DNA from: Bacillota bacterium | GTDB lineage: Bacteria > Bacillota > Clostridia > Acetivibrionales > DTU013 | DNA length: 42,719 bases | Assembly (NCBI GenBank): GCA_023418915.1 | Contig: JAEZYU010000102.1 | Location: 1-42,719, forward strand | Direction: 5' to 3' | The notes under the pieces: generated by a model | What the model saw: only the letters and a program-made list of their open reading frames with translations | Told to the model about the DNA's origin: nothing | Database searches by the model: none | Shown here: positions 28,027-36,101 of the stretch, one piece after another | Position numbering within the stretch: position 1 is the first letter of the stretch | Layout: the number at the start of each line of letters is the position of its first letter | Position numbers and translations under genes: made by a program

Positions 28027-29007
28027 CTAAACCAATTTATCCTCGCCTACCCAACCGGCGATTTTATTACACAATATTAATACTACAGCGCTGACCACTG
28101 TTTTAAACATACCGGCTGCAGTTCCGAAGGCAAAACCGCCTGCTCGCCCAAAGCCTCTTTTAAGTACAAAAATATCGATGGTCTCCGAGACATCAAGCAC
28201 GAGACCGTTTGTACCCAAAATATACTGAACTTCGAAACCCGCATTGAGGATCCAACCGGCGTTTAAGATAAGAAGGACGATAATGGTCGATTTGATGCCC
28301 GGTAATGTAATATTCCACATTCTGCCGAAACGGCCATACCCGTCAATAGCTGCAGCTTCATACAGCGCCGGGTCGATAGAAGTGATCGCCGCCAAATAGA
28401 TGATACTGTTCCAGCCCACTGACTTCCATACATTCGTAAATCCAACAATCCACCAGAAATACTCCGGTGTCCCCATAAAATGTATCTTTTCTTTAACGAG
28501 TCCTAAGGTTACCAGCAGCTCATTGATGATTCCTCCATCCATGGCAAGGACATTTGAAACCAGACCGCAGACGATAATCCATGAGAGAAAATGGGGCATA
28601 TAGGATACTGTCTGAACGACTCGTTTAAACCCATGGAATCCCCCAGTAAGCTCGTTTAAGAGCAGTGCAAATGCGATGGCCGTTACAAAACCCAGCACAA
28701 GGTTGATTATACTCATCGCCAGAGTGTTTCTCATTACACGGTAAAAATCAGGGTCGGTGAATAGATTTTGAAAATGTGTAAATCCAACCCACTTCTGTTC
28801 AAAAAAGGACAATTGAGGTTTATAATTCTGAAACGCCATGGTAAGACCCCATAGCGGCAAATATGCAAAAATAAGAATGTAAACAAAAAATGGTGCCGAA
28901 ATCAGAAGCAACTCTTTTTGTTTACGAGCTTTAATAAAAAATTCACTTCTGGGACTTAACTTTTTGGTAATAATATCACTTTTAGGACCTAACTTATTGG
29001 TTATCAT
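28027..29007 (-). CDS. Carbohydrate ABC transporter permease, LplB-like (326 aa)
   Basis: Partner channel subunit of the same CUT1-type importer. A cytoplasmic N-terminus of about 32 residues contains a small internal repeat (ITNKLGPKSD then ITKKLSPRSE). Six membrane spans follow, from LLLISAPFFVYILIFAYLPL. The EAA loop is YEAAAIDGYGRFGRMW followed by ITLPGI. The N-terminal PLWGLTMAFQNYKP is typical of LplB/YtcO-like permeases. AGGGGGATAGGG precedes the ATG. The 109-base gap to the upstream binding-protein gene holds a strong hairpin (29051-29092), which commonly makes the binding protein more abundant than the permeases. Confidence 0.9.
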   Translation of the reverse strand: MITNKLGPKSDIITKKLSPRSEFFIKARKQKELLLISAPFFVYILIFAYLPLWGLTMAFQNYKPQLSFFEQKWVGFTHFQNLFTDPDFYRVMRNTLAMSIINLVLGFVTAIAFALLLNELTGGFHGFKRVVQTVSYMPHFLSWIIVCGLVSNVLAMDGGIINELLVTLGLVKEKIHFMGTPEYFWWIVGFTNVWKSVGWNSIIYLAAITSIDPALYEAAAIDGYGRFGRMWNITLPGIKSTIIVLLILNAGWILNAGFEVQYILGTNGLVLDVSETIDIFVLKRGFGRAGGFAFGTAAGMFKTVVSAVVLILCNKIAGWVGEDKLV

Positions 29008-29050
29008 ATCCCTATCCCCCTAGCTCTGACTTCAACTGGTTCATGATATC

Positions 29051-29092
29051 ATGTAGAAGAGGCGGCCGGCTTTGCCGCCGCCTCTTCTACAT
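29051..29092 (-). promoter_or_regulatory. Strong intercistronic hairpin after the binding-protein gene
   Basis: Sixteen-base arms (29051-29066 and 29077-29092) pair perfectly. The inner GGC-TTT-GCC adds three more pairs with one bulged base. On the transcribed strand no T-run follows, so it should stabilise the upstream message or slow polymerase more than end transcription fully. Confidence 0.7.
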
Positions 29093-29116
29093 TGTTTTGA
29101 AAGAAGAGCTGGTTAT

Positions 29117-30844
29117 TTATTTAGTCAAACGTGCCTGTATTTGACTTTCAATTTCTGTCTCCAGCGCCGGATAGTCGACACTCTCGTATCTCTGCGCATA
29201 TTCAGCCCAAGCAGCATCAAAATCATCCGACATGATCACGCCCGGCAGGTAACGGTTCTGAAGATCCGTTATCTGGTCAAATATCGGCTTAGCGATATTG
29301 TCCTCTTCCATAGTGGAGAAAATCGACCATACTTCAGGATATCCAGGATGATCCATCAGAGGAAGGAAGTCGGACTTGGTGTAGAAACCGTATTTCTGGT
29401 AGAATTCCTTGTCATACGGGAACTGGTTTTCCAGTCTTTCCTCCGGCTGCGTTAATGGACTTGTGGAATTACCGTTGGAATAACGACCCTCCAGCTTCGG
29501 GAATTGGTCGCCGAGGACCCAACCGGCGTTAGCGAGCCTCCAGTCAGGGTTGTCGAAATTGGCTTTCTGCTCTGCAGTACGTCTGTAACGGCCGTTTTCA
29601 ACATAGTAGTCTTCGCCTTCGATACCCCAGTACAATAGACGGTGTACATCCTCTTCCAGCAGTGTATCCATAAACTGTAAAGCGCGTTCAACATCTTTAC
29701 ACTTCACGCTGATGCCCATACCATTGCCGCCAATGATCCCTTCAGGCCTTACCCTGTTGTACGAAACGTCGGAACCGTCATAACTGACGCCGATGGGGAC
29801 ATAAGTTCTCTCGATTTTACCTTCGGAAACCAATACATTTTCCCCGTCCTGGAAATTCCACTGCTGGTCGAACATGGCCAATACACGGCCGGTGGAAATA
29901 ACGGACAAGTAGTTGTCATAGTTTCTTGTGAACGTCTCAGGGTGTATCATACCCTTCTTATATGCTTCGTTGAGTTTTTTGTAATAATTCTTGGCGTAGT
30001 CTTTGTTCTGATATATTTCGACTTCAAGGGTGTCGGGATCAACTACGACATCGCCTTCATTACGTCCGCCGATCAAATGCTGCGGTGCATTTTTCAGACA
30101 GAACGAACGCCAGTCTTGTGAATGTACTTCGAATGGCAGAACGGGTTGACCGTCAATTTCGGGATGCGCTTTTGCATAACGCTCCAGCAAATCAAAGAAT
30201 TCATCTAATGTCTTGGGATGTGCATAATTGTCCCAAGCAAGCACGTCCTTCTGGATCCAGAAAGCAGGGCCGTTATAATCTCCTTCGTAGAAATCATCCT
30301 GTCCGTCATTAAGCATATACCGACGGCTCCAAATGTCCAGTATGTATATTTTTCCATCTGTAGATACACTGCGAAGTGCTTTCTGATAAGGCTCATAATG
30401 CTTCCAAAGATTGGGGTAATTAGGAAGGGACTCGTCAACTGCCGCAAATGAACCGGCATTCAAAAATCTTCCACGCGCTTGTCCTGCGCCGATCAAATCG
30501 GGATAATCGCCGCCGGCGATCATGATACCGACTTTTTGCTCCATGTCACCTACAAGAAATTCAAAATCAATGGTGACGCCTGTGAGTTCCTGAATCTTTT
30601 TAACAACTTTGTTGTCCGCCGGAGGTGCCTCTCCAGGGCCGGCGACAAACATGCTGAACGTTATCGGTTCAAGCGTTTTGTCATCCGGTGTGTCAACAGG
30701 TTCCGGATCATCATCCCCAGGTGTTGAAGTGACTGGTTGGTCGCTGCCTCCTTGGTCTTTACTTTCTGGCTTCGTACATGCTGTAAAAACAGATACGATC
30801 ATGAAAACAGCCAGAAGCAGTGCGAGAATTTTTGTTCTTTTCAT
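29117..30844 (-). CDS. Extracellular sugar-binding lipoprotein, LplA-like (575 aa)
   Basis: Captures the oligosaccharide outside the membrane for the two permeases. I start it at 30844 (MKRTKILALLLAVFM), nine bases after GGGGA. A lipoprotein signal ends at VFTAC with Cys23 as the lipidated residue. An acidic Pro/Asp/Ser linker (about 25-58) precedes the two-lobed binding domain, which starts at ITFSMFVAGPG and includes GVTIDFEFLVGD and GGDYPDLIG. Length of 550-600 residues is usual for the LplA/YtcQ branch. It is first in its operon with its own promoter at 31068-31096 and a leader of about 215 bases. Ligand is inferred to be a xylan- or hemicellulose-derived sugar only from the nearby beta-xylosidase. 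Confidence 0.9.
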   Translation of the reverse strand: MKRTKILALLLAVFMIVSVFTACTKPESKDQGGSDQPVTSTPGDDDPEPVDTPDDKTLEPITFSMFVAGPGEAPPADNKVVKKIQELTGVTIDFEFLVGDMEQKVGIMIAGGDYPDLIGAGQARGRFLNAGSFAAVDESLPNYPNLWKHYEPYQKALRSVSTDGKIYILDIWSRRYMLNDGQDDFYEGDYNGPAFWIQKDVLAWDNYAHPKTLDEFFDLLERYAKAHPEIDGQPVLPFEVHSQDWRSFCLKNAPQHLIGGRNEGDVVVDPDTLEVEIYQNKDYAKNYYKKLNEAYKKGMIHPETFTRNYDNYLSVISTGRVLAMFDQQWNFQDGENVLVSEGKIERTYVPIGVSYDGSDVSYNRVRPEGIIGGNGMGISVKCKDVERALQFMDTLLEEDVHRLLYWGIEGEDYYVENGRYRRTAEQKANFDNPDWRLANAGWVLGDQFPKLEGRYSNGNSTSPLTQPEERLENQFPYDKEFYQKYGFYTKSDFLPLMDHPGYPEVWSIFSTMEEDNIAKPIFDQITDLQNRYLPGVIMSDDFDAAWAEYAQRYESVDYPALETEIESQIQARLTK

Positions 30845-31049
30845 TCTTTGATCCCCTTTCATTTATTTTTTTTTGGTTTTCAACATATTAATTTATATTC
30901 CTGGCGCAATCCATATATTGCGATATTTGGAAGTATGAATTAGTATCTGACCTCTCTATCTAGTTCCCCTGAAAACAAGGGTTTTGAACCTTCAATAATA
31001 TTGTCAAATCCTATGAATTGTTAATAAATGTTACGTTCGGTCTGCCCTA

Positions 31050-31063
31050 GTCAACCGTTTTAC
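31050..31063. promoter_or_regulatory. LacI/cre-like operator at the transcription start of the sugar operon
   Basis: GTCAACCGTTTTAC is an imperfect palindrome around a central CG, as expected for LacI/CcpA-family sites. It begins four bases downstream of the -10 box and covers the predicted start point. The motif CGTTTTACCAAT at 31056-31067 recurs at 31220-31231. Confidence 0.5.
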
Positions 31064-31067
31064 CAAT

Positions 31068-31096
31068 ATTATATTATACATTTGTGCGTTTGTCTA
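31068..31096 (-). promoter_or_regulatory. Promoter of the binding protein-permease operon
   Basis: On the minus strand: TAGACA (31091-31096), a 17-base spacer and a perfect TATAAT (31068-31073). Transcription should start near 31061, giving a leader of about 215 bases that shows no riboswitch I recognise. The region 30845-31049 is otherwise unremarkable. Confidence 0.65.
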
Positions 31097-31213
31097 TATG
31101 TTAGTTATACATTTATATAAAATCCCTCAGTTTGACAATACACCAGTATGGAAAGTTATTTATTTAACAATTTCATCGGGGTTCAAGTTTGCCGTTTCAT
31201 TAGCACAAATGTA

Positions 31214-31227
31214 TGAAAACGTTTTAC
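31214..31227. promoter_or_regulatory. Second LacI/cre-like site upstream of the sugar operon
   Basis: TGAAAACGTTTTAC fits the catabolite-response consensus except near its last positions. It shares CGTTTTACCAAT with the operator at 31050-31063. It lies about 120 bases upstream of the promoter -35 box, just after the ABC-F stop codon, a distance that would allow looping between two bound dimers. Confidence 0.45.
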
Positions 31228-31241
31228 CAATTCCATTTCTA

Positions 31242-33191
31242 CTATACGGAGGAGCAACATTCCTCCCATTCTTCTATTAAGATATAAATCTTATTATCTA
31301 TATCACCAATTGCTCCAAGAATCTCATTCAGCTTAACATAGTCAGTTTCGGAGCCTAGCTTTTTATGGTACTCCTTTTTCATATTTTCGAGTTCTTCAAT
31401 TTTTGATTCGATCTTCATAGTAAGCAAGTTTTCATTCCCGGTTTTTCTATCATTTATATCGCTCTTACCCTTCTTGTGCTTAATTTCACTATTCATAGCT
31501 TTTTGCAGCTTTCCTGTCTTTTGATTATCGGCAGCTTTTTCTTCCGGACTATCCGGCTCTTTACCTTTCTTGTCCCTGTAATAAGCATATCCGCCTCTGT
31601 AATCATGTATTTTGCCATTATTGATCTCTAGTATTCTTTTTGCGAATTTGTTTAAAAAATACCTGTCGTGTGTCACAAATATCAGAGTCCCTTCAAATGC
31701 TTCAATGGCATCTTCAAGCCATTCCCTTGACTTAAAATCAAGGTGGTTGGTTGGTTCATCAAGAAGCAGAAGATTAACACTCTTCTGCATCAGAATGCAG
31801 ATCTTCAGCCTGATTTTTTCTCCGCCTGAAATATTGCAAACGGCCTTATATAACTCATCCTTGCTGAATTTGAATTTTATCAAAAGCGGTATCGCCCTAT
31901 CTTCGGCAATCTTCATCTCACGCTTTACTGTCTCAATGATGCTCAACTCTTCATTTTCGAATTCGATATGCTGGGGAAGATATGCTGCATACACGCTGTC
32001 TCCAAGCTTTGCAGTGCCGGCATCAGGATCGGTTTCATTTATTAGGATTTTTAAAACAGTAGATTTGCCCGTACCATTATCTCCAATAATTCCAACAGCT
32101 TCACCCTTTTTAATAACAAGACTCTGATTATTCAAAATACACTTGCTGCCAAAGGTCTTAGATACATTCCTTAAAATTGCCACATCCTGACTGGAAAAAT
32201 CACTTGCAGAAAAATTCCCATTATATTTATGCTCTTCTTCTCTTTTCAACGCTCTTTTTTGCTCCTCTGCCTCTTCCTTGAGTTTTAATGCAGCTGTGTA
32301 AAGTGCCCCTGCACCTTCCCTGCTGCCTTTTTTACCGCTCGCCTTATCTCCCCAGTCACGGAGCATTTTCGCTGTTGCTTCCATCTTTCTTATCTTTTGC
32401 TTCTGGAGTGCAGTCTCATGTTCTTTTATTTTCAATAACTCCGCCTTTTCTCTCTGGTAATAACTATAATTTCCATTAAACACTCTTGCTTTGCCGTTTT
32501 CTATTTCAATTATTTTTGTGACCACATTATCAAGGAAATATCTGTCGTGCGAAACAATTACGATTGTCCCCCTGTATTCCCTTGTATAGCCCTCCAACCA
32601 TTCAATTGAGCGCAAATCGAGGTTGTTGGTCGGTTCATCAAGAAGGAGCACATCAGGTTCAATTAGAATAGCTTTTGCTAATAAAACTCTGGTCTTTTCC
32701 CCTCCCGACAGGTTGTTAAAATTCTTCTCAAGGTCTTCTTCATTTATATTAAGGCCTGAACAAACCCTAAAAATCTTATTGTCTATTTCATATCCACCCA
32801 AATGCTCAAACCTTTCCAGATACTCACCATACTTAGCCAATGAGCTGTTTTCAACCCTTCCGCCAGCCATCAGTCCTTCGATTTTTGACATCTTATCTTT
32901 TATTTCATAGATTTTATCAAAAGCATGATTAATCACATCTCTGACTGTCATATCAATTGAAACCTCCGGAATTTGTTCAACAAAACCAAATTCCGTGTTC
33001 TTCTCGATAAATAGGTCCCCTTTATCCTGGACTACCTTTCCTGCCAGAGCATTTAATATAGTTGTTTTTCCGCTGCCATTACCACCAACAAAAGCGACCT
33101 TTTCACCTTTATTGATTACAAAGCTGACTCCCTTTAACACATGGTTTGAGCCATGGTACACTTCTAAATCTTTCATTTCGATCAGGTTCAT
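31242..33191 (-). CDS. ABC-F family ATPase, ribosome-associated (649 aa)
   Basis: Soluble protein with two ATPase domains and no membrane spans; ABC-F proteins act on the ribosome, either freeing stalled complexes or protecting against antibiotics. Domain 1 has GGNGSGKT (36-43), LSGGEKTRVLLAKAIL and LLLDEPTNNLD. An inter-domain linker with helical REKAELLKIKEHE follows. Domain 2 has GDNGTGKS, ISGGEKIRLKI and LLLDEPTNHLD. A charged C-terminal extension (about 550-649) ends in a coiled coil. AAGGAGG sits seven bases before the ATG at 33191. A leader peptide and terminator upstream indicate translation-coupled attenuation, a control typical of antibiotic-responsive ABC-F genes. Whether it gives resistance, and to which drug, cannot be told from sequence. 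Confidence 0.9.
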   Translation of the reverse strand: MNLIEMKDLEVYHGSNHVLKGVSFVINKGEKVAFVGGNGSGKTTILNALAGKVVQDKGDLFIEKNTEFGFVEQIPEVSIDMTVRDVINHAFDKIYEIKDKMSKIEGLMAGGRVENSSLAKYGEYLERFEHLGGYEIDNKIFRVCSGLNINEEDLEKNFNNLSGGEKTRVLLAKAILIEPDVLLLDEPTNNLDLRSIEWLEGYTREYRGTIVIVSHDRYFLDNVVTKIIEIENGKARVFNGNYSYYQREKAELLKIKEHETALQKQKIRKMEATAKMLRDWGDKASGKKGSREGAGALYTAALKLKEEAEEQKRALKREEEHKYNGNFSASDFSSQDVAILRNVSKTFGSKCILNNQSLVIKKGEAVGIIGDNGTGKSTVLKILINETDPDAGTAKLGDSVYAAYLPQHIEFENEELSIIETVKREMKIAEDRAIPLLIKFKFSKDELYKAVCNISGGEKIRLKICILMQKSVNLLLLDEPTNHLDFKSREWLEDAIEAFEGTLIFVTHDRYFLNKFAKRILEINNGKIHDYRGGYAYYRDKKGKEPDSPEEKAADNQKTGKLQKAMNSEIKHKKGKSDINDRKTGNENLLTMKIESKIEELENMKKEYHKKLGSETDYVKLNEILGAIGDIDNKIYILIEEWEECCSSV

Positions 33192-33290
33192 AAATTATCC
33201 TCCTTAAGTTGGGATGCGGTATTTCCCGGAGAATTTTTTACTCATCAAAGAATGTCGGAAATTTACATATGGAAAATTGCTTTCAAGCAT

Positions 33291-33323
33291 AAAAAAACCC
33301 GGGAAATGAACAATCTCCCGAGT
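33291..33323 (-). terminator. Intrinsic terminator/attenuator in the ABC-F leader
   Basis: On the minus strand, ACTCGGGA (33323-33316) pairs with TCCCGGGT (33304-33297), eight pairs with one G-T, around an 11-base loop, and runs into seven T. It lies between the leader peptide stop (33352) and the ABC-F start (33191), so read-through must be controlled. Confidence 0.8.
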
Positions 33324-33351
33324 CTGATTTTCTTTTTTTCGGTAATGATGA

Positions 33352-33480
33352 TTATTCATTCTGGAAACAGTATCGAATTTTGGACAGACTCCCCCCTTTG
33401 ATAAATAAGAATGCTGAAATACGAGCGATATAGTGGGCATTTCTTCCAAGCATCGAATTCTCCAGAACCTCTGATCTCAT
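33352..33480 (-). CDS. ABC-F leader peptide (uORF, 42 aa)
   Basis: A short reading frame with an excellent ribosome site: GGGAGG ends seven bases before the ATG at 33480 and four before an adjacent in-frame ATG at 33483. It begins MRSEVLENSMLGRNAHYIAR and ends CFQNE. It starts about 32 bases after the predicted transcription start and ends about 28 bases before the terminator stem. Codons 29-32 (Gly-Gly-Ser-Leu) contain GAGTCTG, which can pair with CAGACTC in the 5' arm of the terminator. Its likely job is to sense ribosome stalling and choose between terminator and antiterminator. I know of similar leader peptides before ABC-F and other ribosome-targeting resistance genes, but I do not recognise this sequence itself. 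Confidence 0.75.
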   Translation of the reverse strand: MRSEVLENSMLGRNAHYIARISAFLFIKGGSLSKIRYCFQNE

Positions 33481-33518
33481 CATTACACCTCCCTAAAATG
33501 TATTATTTTGCTCTTAAT

Positions 33519-33547
33519 ATTTTAAACCCTATTAACTATTGAGTCAA
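33519..33547 (-). promoter_or_regulatory. Promoter of the ABC-F leader transcript
   Basis: TTGACT (33542-33547), a 17-base spacer and TAAAAT (33519-33524) on the minus strand. The predicted start is near 33512, giving a leader of about 320 bases before the ABC-F start codon. Confidence 0.65.
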
Positions 33548-33566
33548 CCTCTCATTTCTCCTTTTA

Positions 33567-34394
33567 TCATCTGGTACGAAAAATTGTCCGGGGGCGGTTA
33601 CCGGAAAGAACATCTGAAATCCGGTATCGTGAATTTGCAATTATAACCGTTGTACCTTGCCGAATTGGTTCCTTGATAAATTCAAGTTTTGTTTTTGCAC
33701 CTCCGGCACCGAAGCGGCTTGCTCCAAAGCAATGCTTTTGCAGTTCATCGATGTGTGCAATAACTTCGTCCGCATCCTTACCTTCAACCCGGTCTACTAA
33801 TGTAGAGGGATCCTTCGGTTCCATGTAAATTCCATCGACAGAGGTAAGAATAAGTAAGTATTTTGGATGGACTAGTGCAGCAATTACCGAAGCTGTCTCA
33901 TCGTTATCGATGCATTCCACAATTCTTATATGACCATTGCTGCGAAGTTGTTCCAATTCCCAGCGTCGGTTTTCTTCGAAACTAACGGTATCATTGTAAT
34001 TTACAATAGGTACAGCATCCTGTTTTGCACAACGCATCAAGAATTGATAGATATGCTCTCTTTTTTCAGGATCATTAAAATGTGTATGCTCCACTAATAG
34101 CTGGCGTACAGAGTATTTTGACGGAATATAGCGCCGATACTCCTCCATAAGTATTGCTTGTCCCTGGGCAGAATAGTCAGTCATGATGTCACTTTTTGCA
34201 CCAGTTAACTCGCTGCCTGTTCGCTTAATATAATCTAAGCGTCCTATTTCCACCGCTCCGGAACTGACCCAGATCATTCCGGGATGCAGTTCGCTGCCAA
34301 TACGGCTGAAAACATTATAGTCAATGTCATGTTCAGCCTGGCGGATCAAAGCCATAGATCCTATCTTTCCTACTAATTCAATATTAAAGTTCAT
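33567..34394 (-). CDS. Glutamate 5-kinase-like amino acid kinase (275 aa)
   Basis: Amino-acid-kinase fold enzyme that would phosphorylate a carboxylate or phosphate with ATP. Motifs in order: VGKIGSMALI (about 8-17), VSSGAVEIGR (about 43-52, as in the VSSGA loop of ProB), IVNYNDTVSFEE (about 130), DNDETASVIAALV (about 163-175), ILTSVDGIY and GAGGAKTKLEF (about 226-236, the GTGGMxTK-like loop). There is no PUA domain, which is usual for short Gram-positive forms. No proA or proC lies nearby, and key glycines are changed, so a role in proline synthesis is not certain. AGGGGGATAA precedes the ATG at 34394. The 34395-34816 stretch upstream is AT-rich and holds no gene I can see. Confidence 0.7.
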   Translation of the reverse strand: MNFNIELVGKIGSMALIRQAEHDIDYNVFSRIGSELHPGMIWVSSGAVEIGRLDYIKRTGSELTGAKSDIMTDYSAQGQAILMEEYRRYIPSKYSVRQLLVEHTHFNDPEKREHIYQFLMRCAKQDAVPIVNYNDTVSFEENRRWELEQLRSNGHIRIVECIDNDETASVIAALVHPKYLLILTSVDGIYMEPKDPSTLVDRVEGKDADEVIAHIDELQKHCFGASRFGAGGAKTKLEFIKEPIRQGTTVIIANSRYRISDVLSGNRPRTIFRTR

Positions 34395-34816
34395 CGCTCA
34401 TTATCCCCCTGCGGACATTTTTCGCATCTTTTTATCAATTGCCAGATAACCATTTTATCATTGTAATATCATCGTTCCCGTTTCAGGCAGACCATATCAA
34501 CAAGCTATGACTAACAAAATATGAGTATGTTTTGTCAATGTTGGTTAACCTATCACGCAATTATTTTATCAAATCTACCCTAAAGTTCAATACTCACCAC
34601 ACAACCTTCTATTTTGCAAAATACATATTTGCTCTCCAGCTTCAAACACCATATTACACAATAGCCTTGTATCAAGCCTTTAGCTGCTAAAAGCAGTTTT
34701 ACTACAGCATTAGGTTAAAAAATGATATAATAATATGAATAGTTAGAATAATCCGGTTCTGATACACAATCGGTGCATTCGATTCAGGTAAATTGATGAT
34801 GGAGCTGACGAATATT

Positions 34817-35698
34817 ATGATTAAAAGAAAACTCGGCAATACGGGCTTTGAGATTACACCAGTGACATACGGAGGAATTATTTCCATGCAGGATGGTCAG
34901 GACGCTTCCGATAGATATGTAGCCTGGGCAATCGAACACGGTATAAATTATTTTGATGTAGCCCCTACCTATGGTGACGCCCAGGAAAAGCTGGGAAACT
35001 CACTGCTGCCCCATCGTAAAAACATACTCCTTGCCTGTAAAACGAATTGCAGAACAGAAGCGGAGGCGCAAAAAGAGTTTGAAGAATCCTTCAAACTGCT
35101 GCATACCGACTATTTCGACGTTTACCAACTACACGGGTTGAGCGGTATAGATGAAGTAGATCAGGTATTCGGCAGCGGCGGTACCATGGAAATGATGGTA
35201 AAAGCGAAGCAACAGGGTCTGGTCCGCAAATTAGGTATTACCTGCCATAGTGAAGCGGCTGCATTAAAAGCGATATCTCTTTATGATTTTGACACGGTAC
35301 TGTTCCCATTGAACTGGCATATGGGCATAGGGCACGGCATGGGAACAAAAATAGCGAAAGCGGCAAAAGAAAAGGGAATGGGTCTTCTGGGAATGAAGCA
35401 ATTGATTGAACGTCGCTGGATAAGCCCGGATGAGGGTAAAAACTCGCCATTCCCTAAATCATGGTGTAAACCGATAGACCGTGAAAATACAGAACTCCGC
35501 ATTGCCGCCATGAAATATTCGCTTTCCCTCGGCGCCGATACGTTAATTCCACCCGGGAATTTCGAAGATTTCTCATTTTTGGTCGAAAATATAGAGGAAT
35601 GTTTAAGGCAGCCCTTATCTGATGAAGACATGGTCTTATTAATGCAATCCTATGAGAAAGTAAAGGATCACCCTTTCTTTACACCGGACTTCCGGTAG
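34817..35698 (+). CDS. Aldo/keto reductase (293 aa)
   Basis: NAD(P)H-dependent oxidoreductase of the AKR superfamily. The tetrad is visible: Asp and Tyr in YFDVAPTYGDA (about 44-54), Lys in LLACKTN (about 73) and His in VYQLHGL (about 106). Other barrel blocks are RKLGNTGFEITPV at the N-terminus and VRKLGITCHS. I start at the ATG at 34817, giving the family-typical MIKRKLGNTG start; earlier in-frame TTG/ATG codons at 34793-34801 are also possible because AGGT precedes them. It stands alone on the plus strand. After it, CTAAAGAC (35702-35709) and GTCTTTAG (35750-35757) form an inverted repeat without a clear T-run. Substrate unknown. Confidence 0.85.
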   Translation: MIKRKLGNTGFEITPVTYGGIISMQDGQDASDRYVAWAIEHGINYFDVAPTYGDAQEKLGNSLLPHRKNILLACKTNCRTEAEAQKEFEESFKLLHTDYFDVYQLHGLSGIDEVDQVFGSGGTMEMMVKAKQQGLVRKLGITCHSEAAALKAISLYDFDTVLFPLNWHMGIGHGMGTKIAKAAKEKGMGLLGMKQLIERRWISPDEGKNSPFPKSWCKPIDRENTELRIAAMKYSLSLGADTLIPPGNFEDFSFLVENIEECLRQPLSDEDMVLLMQSYEKVKDHPFFTPDFR

Positions 35699-35783
35699 TT
35701 ACTAAAGACTTCGTGCTTTTTTCATACCGCAAACAACTGCACAGTTAAGGTCTTTAGCCTTATGTGCTTGTTTCCTATTGAAT

Positions 35784-36101
35784 TTATCTTCTAGTCCCTA
35801 CTTTGAAGCTTTCAGCTTCTACAGGATCAGCTTCACCTATTGCAACTGCTATAAATACTGTTTGAACATCATCTTCCACTTCTACCGGAGTGAAAGTAAA
35901 GGTTACAGTTGTACCACCATCATAAGTGAAGTCCTCCAATTCCAATTCTTCTGTCAGTTCTGTTTCTTCGTATATTTCTATTCTTATTATTGCTGTGAAG
36001 TCTTCTGCCATCGGAGCTTCAGATGGTATATCCGCTAGGGTGACGGTTATGATTCCATTATTTGCTGATACTGTGTTAATACTTGCTCCTATCAGTGACT
36101 C
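35784..36101 (-). pseudogene. Frameshifted C-terminal domain of the SLH/leucine-rich-repeat protein
   Basis: This frame continues the protein encoded at 36092-39025 after a one-base shift. It has no ribosome site. Its product (SLIGASINTVSANNGIITVT, then DGGTTVTFTFTPV and DPVEAESFKVGTRR) is an Ig-like domain of the type often found in clostridial S-layer proteins. The upstream protein stops at WTKSH; adding one A to the AAA run at 36102-36104 would read WTKESLIGAS and restore one protein of about 1,080 residues. Confidence 0.7.

Noticed and set aside
29117..30844. Assigning xylan oligosaccharide as the transporter ligand
   Set aside because: Only the neighbouring xylosidase suggests it; binding-protein sequence does not reveal ligand.
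33204..33449. 81-codon minus-strand open frame in the ABC-F leader
   Set aside because: Overlaps the leader peptide in another frame, runs through the terminator, and has no ribosome site. The 42-codon frame with GGGAGG is the better gene.
33567..34394. Naming the kinase proB
   Set aside because: Motifs fit the glutamate 5-kinase fold, but loops are altered and no proA/proC is adjacent, so the specific function is not secured.
35702..35757. Inverted repeat CTAAAGAC/GTCTTTAG after the aldo/keto reductase as terminator
   Set aside because: Eight pairs with a 40-base loop and no T-run directly after the stem; not convincing.
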